Of a stretch of DNA of 8,900 nt, positions 1 to 5,616 are shown in pieces. A program made the position numbers and the translations under genes. Numbering within the stretch: the first letter of the stretch is position 1; each line of letters begins with the position of its first letter. The stretch is from Pseudomonadota bacterium. Lineage in GTDB: Bacteria > Myxococcota > Myxococcia > Myxococcales > Myxococcaceae. The stretch is taken from NCBI GenBank assembly GCA_023424585.1, contig JAFADT010000479.1:1-8900 (forward strand). Reading direction: 5' to 3'. The notes beneath the pieces are model-generated. The model ran no database searches and had not been told where the DNA came from. It saw only the letters and a list, made by a program, of their open reading frames with translations.

Positions 1-1
1 G

Positions 2-898
2 GAGTGGGGCGCCCCGGCAGCCCCCGCCGCGCGCTCCGCCTGGGCCACGCCCCAGGAGGCCCAGCCCGAGTGGATGGCCGACGCCGCGCCCGCCCCTTCC
101 ACCTGGCAGGCGCCCCCGGCCCCCACCGCCGGGTGGAGCGAGCCCGTCGCCGAGGAAGAGGTCTCCCTCACCGACATCACCGCGCCCACCCCGGCCGCTG
201 GCTGGGAAGAGCCCGCCGTGGACGTGGGCGCGGAGGAGCTCGACGTCGAGGAGGTGACGCCCGAGTCCGAGCCCGTCGCCGACATCGAGCTCGTCGAGGA
301 GGTCCCCGCCCTGCCCGTCGCGGCCACGCCTCCGCCGCCCCCGCCGGCCCACGCATTCGCCGCCGCCCCCGCCCAGCCCGTGGCCCGGCTCACGCCTCCC
401 GCGACCCCGGCCTTCCGCGGCTCGGCGCCGGTCACGGCCGCGATGCCCGTGGCCGCCAACCACCTGCGTCCCGCGGAGGACTCGCTCTTCGACATGCAGG
501 GGAGCGGCTTCGCGCCCGCCACCAGCTCCTTCGTGGAAGGCGAACACCGCGTCATCATCCACACCGTCGAAGGCCAGGTGAAGCGCGGCACCATCCGCGA
601 CACGGACCTCCTGGAGGACACCATCTCCCTGGAGCAGCAGAGCGGCTTCGCTCCGGAGCGCATCCCCGGCAAGCGCGTGAAGGCCATCTTCTTCATGCTC
701 GCCGCGGGCGCGCGTCAGCCGCAGGCGGAGGGCTCGAAGATCCGCGTCACCTTCAACGACGGCCGCCAGGTCGCCGGCTTCTCCCAGGACTTCAAGGGCC
801 CCACCCCGGGCTTCTTCGTCGTCCCCGCCGACACCCGCACCAACACCGCGCGCATCTTCATCTACCGCGCCAGCGTGCAGGCCGTCGCCGAGGGCTGA
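2..898 (+). CDS. Pro/Ala-rich protein with C-terminal beta domain (5' partial)
   Basis: The reading frame is open to the left edge, so only the last 298 residues are visible and the ATG at 74 is probably internal. Visible residues 1-178 are a low-complexity Pro/Ala/Glu linker with spaced tryptophans (EW, TW, GW, GW) and an acidic stretch, and look disordered. From about residue 179 a compact beta-rich domain begins (HRVIIHTVEGQVKRG, then RVKAIFFMLAAG, then VTFNDGRQVAGF, then GFFVVPADTRTNTARIF). From memory this resembles the DUF6982-type C-terminal domain found on many myxobacterial proteins, but I could not check that. No catalytic motif or membrane segment is visible. The function is unknown; a scaffold or regulatory role is only a guess. 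It converges with the YceI gene. Confidence 0.75.
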   Translation, partial: EWGAPAAPAARSAWATPQEAQPEWMADAAPAPSTWQAPPAPTAGWSEPVAEEEVSLTDITAPTPAAGWEEPAVDVGAEELDVEEVTPESEPVADIELVEEVPALPVAATPPPPPPAHAFAAAPAQPVARLTPPATPAFRGSAPVTAAMPVAANHLRPAEDSLFDMQGSGFAPATSSFVEGEHRVIIHTVEGQVKRGTIRDTDLLEDTISLEQQSGFAPERIPGKRVKAIFFMLAAGARQPQAEGSKIRVTFNDGRQVAGFSQDFKGPTPGFFVVPADTRTNTARIFIYRASVQAVAEG

Positions 899-940
899 GC
901 GTCACCACCGGGGCGGCGCCACCCGCCCCCACCGCGCACG

Positions 941-974
941 AAAAAAGAGGGGCCCCGGTCACCCGAGGCCCCTC
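941..974 (-). terminator. Intrinsic terminator of the dioxygenase-YceI transcript
   Basis: A perfect 8-bp stem, GAGGGGCC (947-954) with GGCCCCTC (967-974), has a 12-base loop. On the minus strand it is followed directly by six T residues (A tract at 941-946). It lies 35 bases after the YceI stop codon. The plus-strand side has no T tract, so it is oriented for the minus strand, though the hairpin may also slow transcription coming from the gene ending at 898. Confidence 0.85.
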
Positions 975-1009
975 GCTTCATCTCCACGCGTCGGCGGGGA
1001 ATGCGGAAA

Positions 1010-1639
1010 CTACTTGGTGGTCGAACCCGCCGCCGGAGCCGCCGCCTCGTCCTTCTTCGTGGTCTCCAGGTCCAGGGTGATGGTGATGTCGTCACCCACC
1101 GCCACGCCGCCCGCCTCCAGGGCCTTGTTCCAGGTCAGGCCGAAGTCGCTGCGCTTGATCTTCGTGGTCGCCGTGGCGCCACGGCGCACGTTGCCCCACG
1201 CGTCCTTCGTCTCCGGCGTCGGGCCCTCCACGGCCAGCACCACCGGCTTGGTCACGCCGTGCAGGGTCAGGTCGCCCGTGACGTTCAGCTTGTCCTTGCC
1301 GGCCTTCGCGATCTTCGTCGACTTGAAGGTGATGGTCGGGAACTTCTCCACGTCGAAGAAGTCCGGGCTGCGCAGGTGCTCGTCGCGCTTGGGCTCGTTG
1401 GTGTTGATGGTCTTCGCGTCGATGGTCGCCTCGATGGTGGACTTGGTGATGTCCTTGTCATCCAGGTGGATGGTGCCCTTCACGTTGCTGAAGGCGCCAC
1501 GCACGGTGGACACCATCATGTGCTTCACGGCGAACTGCGCGCTGGAGTGCGACGAGTCGAGCTCCCACGTGGACGCGAAGGCGAACGAGGGGGCGGCGAC
1601 GGCGAGCAGCGTGATGGCGGACTTGAGCGACATCTTCAT
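1010..1639 (-). CDS. YceI family periplasmic lipid-binding protein
   Basis: This 209-residue protein has the full YceI layout. A Sec signal peptide (KSAITLLAVAAPSFAFA, likely cut after Ala22) is followed by the family blocks WELDSSHSSAQFAVKHMM (25-42), RDEHLRSPDFFDVEKFPTI (85-103), TGDLTLHGVTKPV (121-133) and RSDFGLTWN (163-171). Known members are lipocalin-like barrels that bind isoprenoid chains such as ubiquinone precursors in the periplasm. The C-terminus adds a short Lys/Ala-rich tail. The start at 1639 is preceded by AAGGAG (1648-1653) at 8-base spacing. A second ATG two codons later is possible. It lies 34 bases after the dioxygenase stop on the same strand and ends at a terminator, so the two genes probably form one operon. 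The family is certain; the ligand here is unknown. Confidence 0.95.
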   Translation of the reverse strand: MKMSLKSAITLLAVAAPSFAFASTWELDSSHSSAQFAVKHMMVSTVRGAFSNVKGTIHLDDKDITKSTIEATIDAKTINTNEPKRDEHLRSPDFFDVEKFPTITFKSTKIAKAGKDKLNVTGDLTLHGVTKPVVLAVEGPTPETKDAWGNVRRGATATTKIKRSDFGLTWNKALEAGGVAVGDDITITLDLETTKKDEAAAPAAGSTTK

Positions 1640-1673
1640 GGTGTGGACTCCTTGAGGTTGCGGACTGCGAGGT

Positions 1674-2549
1674 TCATGCGCGCAGCGCGAAGCTGCGCAT
1701 GGACAAGGTTCCGTGATGGAAGCCCTCGAACACGGGGGTGATGCGGTCCTCGGGGAGGGCGGCTCCGAGGACGAAGTAGATGGGCAGCCAATGCTCGGGC
1801 GAGGGATGCGCGACCCGGGCATTCGGTGCATCCATCCATGACTGAAGCCCAAGGAAGTCACGCGCGGCAAGTTTTCCGGCGACCCACGCGTCGAACTCGG
1901 CGGCCCAGGGCTCCACGGGCGCCAGCCTGGCCCGGAAGTCCACCCGGCGCAGGTTGTGCACCACCCCACCGCTGCCCATGAGCAGCACGCCGTCCGCGCG
2001 CAGCGGACGCAGCGCCTCGCCCATGCGCGCCACCTGCGCGGGCGTCGCGTCCGCTGGCAGCGCCACCTGCAACACCGGCACGCGCGCCTCCGGAAACGCG
2101 TGCCGCAGCGGCACCCAGACGCCGTGGTCCAGCCCGCGCTCGCCGTCCGCCACCGCGGGCACGCCCGCCGAGGACAGCCGCGCCACCACGTCCTGCGCCA
2201 GCGAGGGCGCGCCCGGCGGCGAGTACCGCAGCCGGTACAGCGCCTCCGGGAAGCCGTAGAAGTCGTAGACGAGCGGCGGAGCCGCCATCGCCGTGACGTG
2301 CACGCGCGAGTCCGTCTCCCAGTGCGCCGACACCACCACCAGCGCCTTCGCCGCGCCCGCGCCGTCACCGAAGCGCTTGAGCGCCTGGGGATACGCGTCC
2401 GAGTCCAGCGCCGTCATGGGCGAGCCGTGCGAGACGAACAGGGCCGGCGCCACCTGCCGGGCCACCGAGGCCCCGGCGCCCATCACCCCCGCCACCCCAG
2501 CGGCCGCCACCCCTTGCAGCACCACGCGCCTGTCCACCCCGGAAGCCAT
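1674..2549 (-). CDS. DODA/YgiD-type extradiol ring-cleavage dioxygenase with Tat-like signal
   Basis: This 291-residue protein is a class III (LigB-like) extradiol dioxygenase of the 4,5-DOPA dioxygenase/YgiD group, metalloenzymes that open catechol-type rings. Candidate metal ligands are His41 (VSHGSP), His76 (SAHWE), His198 (VVHNL) and His253 (PEHWLPIYF), spaced like those recalled for E. coli YgiD (22, 57, 177, 234). His142 (LDHGVWVPL) and His278-279 complete the family pattern. Residues 1-31 read as a twin-arginine signal: DRRVVLQ, then an Ala/Val/Gly core, then ASVA. If so, the enzyme acts outside the cytoplasm after folding with its metal. The start at 2549 has only a weak AAGG (2557-2560). 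The in-frame codons further upstream (to 2642) run through the promoter region. A start at Met23 (2483) would remove the signal and give a length near that of cytosolic YgiD. The substrate is not known. Confidence 0.9.
   Translation of the reverse strand: MASGVDRRVVLQGVAAAGVAGVMGAGASVARQVAPALFVSHGSPMTALDSDAYPQALKRFGDGAGAAKALVVVSAHWETDSRVHVTAMAAPPLVYDFYGFPEALYRLRYSPPGAPSLAQDVVARLSSAGVPAVADGERGLDHGVWVPLRHAFPEARVPVLQVALPADATPAQVARMGEALRPLRADGVLLMGSGGVVHNLRRVDFRARLAPVEPWAAEFDAWVAGKLAARDFLGLQSWMDAPNARVAHPSPEHWLPIYFVLGAALPEDRITPVFEGFHHGTLSMRSFALRA
1680..1698 (-). other. Stem-loop at the end of the dioxygenase gene
   Basis: GCGCAGC (1680-1686) and GCTGCGC (1692-1698) form a perfect 7-bp stem with a 5-base loop. 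It covers the last codons of the dioxygenase and lies about 40 bases before the YceI start. No T tract follows, so it is not a standard terminator. It could set the mRNA ratio of the two genes or be a coding coincidence. Confidence 0.3.
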
Positions 2550-2564
2550 CGTGGCGCCTTGTAC

Positions 2565-2580
2565 TGCAACCCCGGGACCA
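2565..2580 (-). promoter_or_regulatory. Sigma-54 (-24/-12) promoter for the dioxygenase-YceI operon
   Basis: Read on the minus strand the element is TGGTCCCGGGGTTGCA. Against the sigma-54 consensus TGGCAC-N5-TTGCA it keeps the invariant GG and GC with the required 10 bases between them, the full TTGCA half, and a preceding C. The predicted transcript start is near 2554, only about five bases before the ATG at 2549. A divergent sigma-54 activator gene begins 114 bases away, which greatly raises the prior for a real site. Confidence 0.65.
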
Positions 2581-2612
2581 GCACAGCCAACATGACAACC
2601 CACTGAAATGAC

Positions 2613-2645
2613 GAGGTTTCGTGTTACAGCCCTGCGAAACACCTC
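2613..2645. promoter_or_regulatory. Inverted repeat in the divergent promoter region (proximal)
   Basis: GTTTCG (2616-2621) and CGAAAC (2635-2640) are perfect inverted half-sites 19 bp apart. The symmetry continues outward as GAGG (2613-2616) and CCTC (2642-2645) if a two-base bulge is allowed. The centre is about 74 bp upstream of the predicted sigma-54 start. It may be a binding site for the divergent activator or part of that gene's own control region. Confidence 0.4.
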
Positions 2646-2646
2646 T

Positions 2647-2674
2647 CAGATTGATAGAGAGGCGAATCAGTCTG
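2647..2674. promoter_or_regulatory. Inverted repeat, candidate enhancer site (UAS) for the divergent activator
   Basis: CAGATTGAT (2647-2655) and ATCAGTCTG (2666-2674) are 9-base inverted arms with one mismatch, with half-site starts 19 bp apart (close to two helical turns). The centre is about 106 bp upstream of the predicted sigma-54 transcript start, a usual enhancer distance, and about 33 bp before the activator's TTG start. That fits both activation of the dioxygenase operon and autoregulation. A second overlapping symmetry, CCTCTC (2642-2647) with GAGAGG (2657-2662), lies partly inside it. Confidence 0.45.
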
Positions 2675-2683
2675 AAAGGCACC

Positions 2684-2688
2684 AGGAG
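2684..2688 (+). promoter_or_regulatory. Ribosome binding site fixing a TTG start
   Basis: AGGAG stands five bases before the TTG at 2694. An in-frame TGA at 2673-2675 excludes any longer form, so this site decides the unusual TTG start of the sigma-54 activator. Confidence 0.75.
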
Positions 2689-2693
2689 ACACT

Positions 2694-4334
2694 TTGGCGG
2701 GTCTGGAAGGGTTGGACTTGAGGGAGCTGCTGGCGTTCGAGCCCAAGGGCGGGGTCATCCGCTTCGCCGGGCAGCGGGCGCTGTTGATGGACCCGGTGGC
2801 GCTGGGGCTCCTCCGCAAGGAGCTCATCGGGATGCTGGGGATGACGGCCGCGCGCGGCATCTTCACGCGGCTGGGCTACGCGCACGGCTGGCGGACGGCG
2901 GAGGCGATGAAGTCCGCGGTGCCGTGGACGGATGAAGCGGAGTGGCGCCGCTCGGGCGGCCGGCTGCACACGCTGATGGGCCAGGTGCGCGTGGAGCGCA
3001 TCGAGCGCAAGGACACGGACGGCCCGGAGCCCTTCGCGGAGGCCCAGTGGAGCGACTCGTATGAAGCCGAGCAGCACCTGCTCCACCTGGGGCGGGCGGA
3101 CGAGCCCGTCTGCTGGAGCCTCACCGGCTTCGCGTCCGGGTACCTGAGCTACTGCAACGGCAAGCCCATCTACTGCGCGGAGCTCAAGTGCGTGGGCAAG
3201 GGGGACGCCCTCTGCCACATCGTGGGCCGCCCCGAAGAGGAGTGGAGCACCGAGTGCACGGAGTTCCTGCGCTTCCATGAGACGCAGTGCATGGAGGGCG
3301 TGCTCGGGCAGGTGACGGAGGCCCTGCGGCAGGCGGAGCGCAAGCTGCGCGCGAAGCGCCAGTCGCTGGCGCGCGTGTCCGGCGTGACGGAGGACCCGGC
3401 CGGCATGGTGGCCCGCTCGGAGGCCATGCAGCGCGTGCTCAACCTGGCGCGGCGCTCGGCCAGGGTGGACACCACGGTGCTCGTCACGGGCGAGAGCGGC
3501 GTGGGCAAGGAGCGCGTCGCCCGGCTCATCCACGAGGAGTCCGGCCGCGCGCCCAAGGCCTTCATCGCGGTGAACTGCGCCGCGGTGACGGAGAGCCTGC
3601 TGGAGAGCGAGCTGTTCGGCCACGCCCGGGGCGCCTTCACCGGCGCCACGCACGACCGGCCCGGCCTCTTCGAGGCGGCGCACAGCGGCACCCTCTTCCT
3701 GGACGAAGTGGGCGAGGTGCCCCCCGCCATGCAGGCGAAGCTCCTGCGCGTCCTCCAGGAGCGCGAGGTGCGCCGCGTGGGCGAGAACACCAGCCGCAAG
3801 GTGGACGTGCGCGTGGTGGCCGCCACCAACCGCGAGCTGTCCGAGGAGGTCCGCCTGGGCCGCTTCCGCCAGGACCTCTTCTACCGGCTGCGCGTCATCG
3901 AGCTGCGCATCCCGCCCCTGCGTGAGCGCCGCGAGGACCTCCTCCCCCTCGCGCGCCTGCTGCTGGCGGAGGCCGGCGAACGGCTGGGCCGGCGCGTGAG
4001 CGGCCTGTCCCCGGACGCGGCGGATCAGCTCCTGCGCTACCCCTGGCCGGGCAACGTGCGCGAGCTGGGCAACGCCATCGAGCGCGCGGTGGTGCTGTGC
4101 GACGGCCCGCGCGTGGAGCGCGATGACCTGCCCGAGGAGGTGCGCGCCGCGCCGCCCAGCCTGACGCCCACCGGCAACCCGCGCCGGCTGGAGGACATGG
4201 AGAAGGAGTACATCCTCGCGGTGCTGGCGCAGAACGGCGGCAACCGCTCGCGCACCGCGGAGCAGCTGGACATCGGGGTGGCCACGCTCTACCGGAAGCT
4301 CAAGCAGTACGGCCACCCGGAGGCCGCGCACTGA
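2694..4334 (+). CDS. DmpR/XylR/MopR-type sigma-54-dependent aromatic-responsive activator
   Basis: This 546-residue protein has three modules. Residues 7-180 form the sensory region (XylR_N then V4R domain) of phenol/toluene-type regulators. Cys140, Glu163, Cys166 and Cys174 have exactly the spacing recalled for the MopR zinc site (155, 178, 181, 189), and Trp119 matches its phenol-contacting Trp134. His92 probably matches His106 but is one residue off the common offset. A linker (about 196-235) leads to the AAA+ domain: Walker A GESGVGKE (266-273), the sigma-54-contacting GAFTGA (313-318), Walker B TLFLDE (333-338) and arginine residues in FRQDLFYRL (391-399). A Fis-type helix-turn-helix ends the protein (about 499-540). 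It should bind an aromatic ligand in the cytoplasm and activate sigma-54 polymerase. The obvious target is the divergent dioxygenase operon. The effector is unknown. Confidence 0.95.
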   Translation: MAGLEGLDLRELLAFEPKGGVIRFAGQRALLMDPVALGLLRKELIGMLGMTAARGIFTRLGYAHGWRTAEAMKSAVPWTDEAEWRRSGGRLHTLMGQVRVERIERKDTDGPEPFAEAQWSDSYEAEQHLLHLGRADEPVCWSLTGFASGYLSYCNGKPIYCAELKCVGKGDALCHIVGRPEEEWSTECTEFLRFHETQCMEGVLGQVTEALRQAERKLRAKRQSLARVSGVTEDPAGMVARSEAMQRVLNLARRSARVDTTVLVTGESGVGKERVARLIHEESGRAPKAFIAVNCAAVTESLLESELFGHARGAFTGATHDRPGLFEAAHSGTLFLDEVGEVPPAMQAKLLRVLQEREVRRVGENTSRKVDVRVVAATNRELSEEVRLGRFRQDLFYRLRVIELRIPPLRERREDLLPLARLLLAEAGERLGRRVSGLSPDAADQLLRYPWPGNVRELGNAIERAVVLCDGPRVERDDLPEEVRAAPPSLTPTGNPRRLEDMEKEYILAVLAQNGGNRSRTAEQLDIGVATLYRKLKQYGHPEAAH

Positions 4335-4345
4335 CGGGCGGCCTC
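4320..4345. terminator. Hairpin between convergent genes, possible bidirectional terminator
   Basis: GAGGCCGC (4320-4327) and GCGGCCTC (4338-4345) are a perfect 8-bp stem with a 10-base loop containing the activator stop codon (4332-4334). Only 24 bases separate the two convergent genes. No T tract follows on either strand, so termination activity is uncertain. Confidence 0.4.
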
Positions 4346-4358
4346 GGGGCCCTCCTGC

Positions 4359-5090
4359 TCAGTTGAGGTACTGGTCGCGATCCGACGGGCGGTTGCGGTC
4401 CACCACGCGCAGGTGCTTGGAGCGGTCGCGCAGCTGCCGCTGCAGGCGCCAGTGCTGCAACTGGAGCATCAGCCGCCTGGGGCTCGCGCCGCGCACGTAG
4501 GCGAAGACGAGCAGCAGGCCCAGGATCTCCGGCGCCACCGCGCGCCAGGAGCCCGCGGTCAGCATGTTCAGCACGGTGAAGCCCGCGCCAATGGCCGCGA
4601 ACCAGTTGCCCGTCAGCGGGATGCCCCAGAAGTTCGTCTGCCCCTTGCCGATGACGAGCCCGTAGGCCACCCACAGCACCGCCGTCATCACGGTGCCGCC
4701 CGCGTAGACGCTCATGGGCATCACCAGCGCCAGCAGCGTGGTGATGAGGCCCGCCACCACCGGGATGCCCAGCGCCACCAGCAGCAGCCGCTTGCCGCCC
4801 CAGGTGGACTCCAGGAAGCCGCCGATGGACCAGATGATGAGGCCGCCGAAGAGGATGCCCAGCGGCCCGGTGGCCACGAAGCCGTAGGTGAACAGCTCCC
4901 AGACGCGGAAGCGCAGGATGACGTCCGCCGGGTTGAGCAGCAGCAGCGCGCCCTGCCCCCGTGACGTCGCCAGGAACAGGGCGGAGATGCCCACGAACGC
5001 GATCGCCAGCTTGGCGGCCATCGAATCCAGGCTCGGGAACATGTCGCCGAAACCGCCGCCGCCTCGGTTGTAGCCCCGCATCGGTCGCAT
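4359..5090 (-). CDS. Rhomboid/Derlin-like membrane protein lacking the catalytic serine
   Basis: This 243-residue protein has a Gly-rich start and about six membrane helices (24-42, 66-90, 101-124, 127-147, 162-180, 186-199), then a basic tail (204-240) likely in the cytoplasm. The order and motifs are rhomboid-like: VWELFTYGFV entering helix 2, then a loop block WSIGGFLESTWGGKRLL (87-103) like the rhomboid L1 region. Where an active rhomboid has GxSG, this protein has YAGG (129-132), and no helix-6 GH-type histidine is seen. By inference it is a proteolytically inactive relative, comparable to iRhoms and Derlins, rather than an intramembrane protease. The start is uncertain: ATG 5090 and 5081 both lack a clear ribosome site. 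ATG 5192 has one (GAGGAAGG) but would place the upstream gene's terminator inside the coding region. It is convergent with the activator gene. Confidence 0.8.
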   Translation of the reverse strand: MRPMRGYNRGGGGFGDMFPSLDSMAAKLAIAFVGISALFLATSRGQGALLLLNPADVILRFRVWELFTYGFVATGPLGILFGGLIIWSIGGFLESTWGGKRLLLVALGIPVVAGLITTLLALVMPMSVYAGGTVMTAVLWVAYGLVIGKGQTNFWGIPLTGNWFAAIGAGFTVLNMLTAGSWRAVAPEILGLLLVFAYVRGASPRRLMLQLQHWRLQRQLRDRSKHLRVVDRNRPSDRDQYLN

Positions 5091-5150
5091 AGAGGCCCAA
5101 AGGTGGTGGAACAGCGCCCGGTCCGCAACCCCAAATCCAGAAACGATGAA

Positions 5151-5186
5151 GGGCGCCCCACCCGGTGTCACCCGGGAGAAGCGCCC
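5151..5186 (-). terminator. Intrinsic terminator of the 65-residue protein gene
   Basis: This is a nested hairpin with outer arms GGGCGC (5151-5156) and GCGCCC (5181-5186) and inner arms CCCGG (5161-5165) and CCGGG (5172-5176). On the minus strand it is followed by a T-rich run beginning TTCATCGTTTC. It begins 38 bases after the stop of the gene ending at 5225, and it separates that gene from the rhomboid-like gene downstream. Confidence 0.75.
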
Positions 5187-5224
5187 TCGCATCCCACGCC
5201 TTCCTCAGTCCGGCCGGGAGGCCG

Positions 5225-5422
5225 TCAGGCCTTGTGGCGGTAGAACAGCGTGATGGTCAGACAGTGAAACTCCTTGTCCGAGGACTGCGTGACGATCTTG
5301 TCCACGACCTCCACGGAGGAGTTCTCCTTCAGCCACTTGGTGATGTTCTCACCCATGTTCTCGCGATCGCGCGCGAGCGTGGTGGAGAACACCTTGACTC
5401 CCGTGAAGCTGATAACGCCCAT
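5225..5422 (-). CDS. Small conserved-looking protein, 65 residues, function unknown
   Basis: I do not recognise a named family. The protein predicts as beta (VKVFSTT, 9-15), a charged amphipathic helix (ARDRENMGENITKWLKEN, 17-34), then two strands (VEVVDKIVTQSS and FHCLTITLFYRH), a small alpha/beta fold without membrane segment or signal. The strand pair with SSDKEFHCLTI looks like a conserved core. The start at 5422 is supported by GAGGG (5429-5433) upstream. The gene is clearly less GC-rich than its neighbours, with many codons ending in A or T, and stands alone: an AT-rich segment and a possible promoter precede it and a terminator follows. This suggests independent, perhaps strong, expression or different ancestry. 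It is too regular and well signalled to be a chance frame. Confidence 0.75.
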   Translation of the reverse strand: MGVISFTGVKVFSTTLARDRENMGENITKWLKENSSVEVVDKIVTQSSDKEFHCLTITLFYRHKA

Positions 5423-5452
5423 TCCAACCCTCGTGTCACCAGAGATTACAAA

Positions 5453-5481
5453 TGTTTACCCCGAGTCGGGAGCGCCATCAA
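5453..5481 (-). promoter_or_regulatory. Possible promoter of the 65-residue protein gene
   Basis: On the minus strand TTGATG (5476-5481) and TAAACA (5453-5458) are separated by 17 bases, giving a start near 5446 and a leader of about 24 bases. Both hexamers are imperfect. An 11-base palindrome, CCCGA-G-TCGGG (5460-5470), sits in the spacer, where an operator could act. The 5440-5460 stretch is the most AT-rich nearby. Confidence 0.3.
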
Positions 5482-5570
5482 GAAACGGGCCCGACAATAC
5501 GGCCCCGGAGGCGCGTCCGGCCCCCGCCGGGCCTCCGCGGGGAAGCAGCAGGGGCCCCCGCCCACCGTCC

Positions 5571-5600
5571 ACCCGCCGACAGTGCGGCGGGCGGAGTGGG
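5571..5600. other. GC-rich stem-loop after the four-cysteine protein gene
   Basis: CCCGCCG (5572-5578) and CGGCGGG (5585-5591) form a perfect 7-bp stem with a 6-base loop. CCCAC (5561-5565) and GTGGG (5596-5600) can extend it. It lies just downstream of the stop at 5617 on the minus strand. There is no T tract, so it is at best a weak or factor-dependent terminator. The rest of 5423-5616 shows only further GC-rich symmetry, for example CCCCGC (5522-5527) with GCGGGG (5537-5542). Confidence 0.35.
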
Positions 5601-5616
5601 CGCACGGCCGGGTGCC

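Noticed and set aside
1640..2368. Open extension of the YceI frame upstream, giving a 452-residue frame
   Set aside because: It is an Arg/Trp/Cys-rich shadow of the dioxygenase gene. The signal peptide and AAGGAG place the YceI start at 1639.
2552..2567. Plus-strand sigma-54-like TGGCGC...TGCA toward the activator gene
   Set aside because: There are 11 rather than 10 bases between GG and GC, and the TTGC half is incomplete; the minus-strand match beside it is much better.
2667..4331. Minus-strand open frame of 554 codons opposite the activator gene
   Set aside because: The composition (His/Arg/Leu/Ala repeats) is typical of the antisense of a GC-rich gene; no domain was seen.
5091..5192. 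Longer rhomboid-like protein starting at ATG 5192 with a GAGGAAGG ribosome site
   Set aside because: The added segment would be encoded by the nested terminator hairpin of the preceding gene and adds no family-like sequence. It is kept only as a minor possibility.
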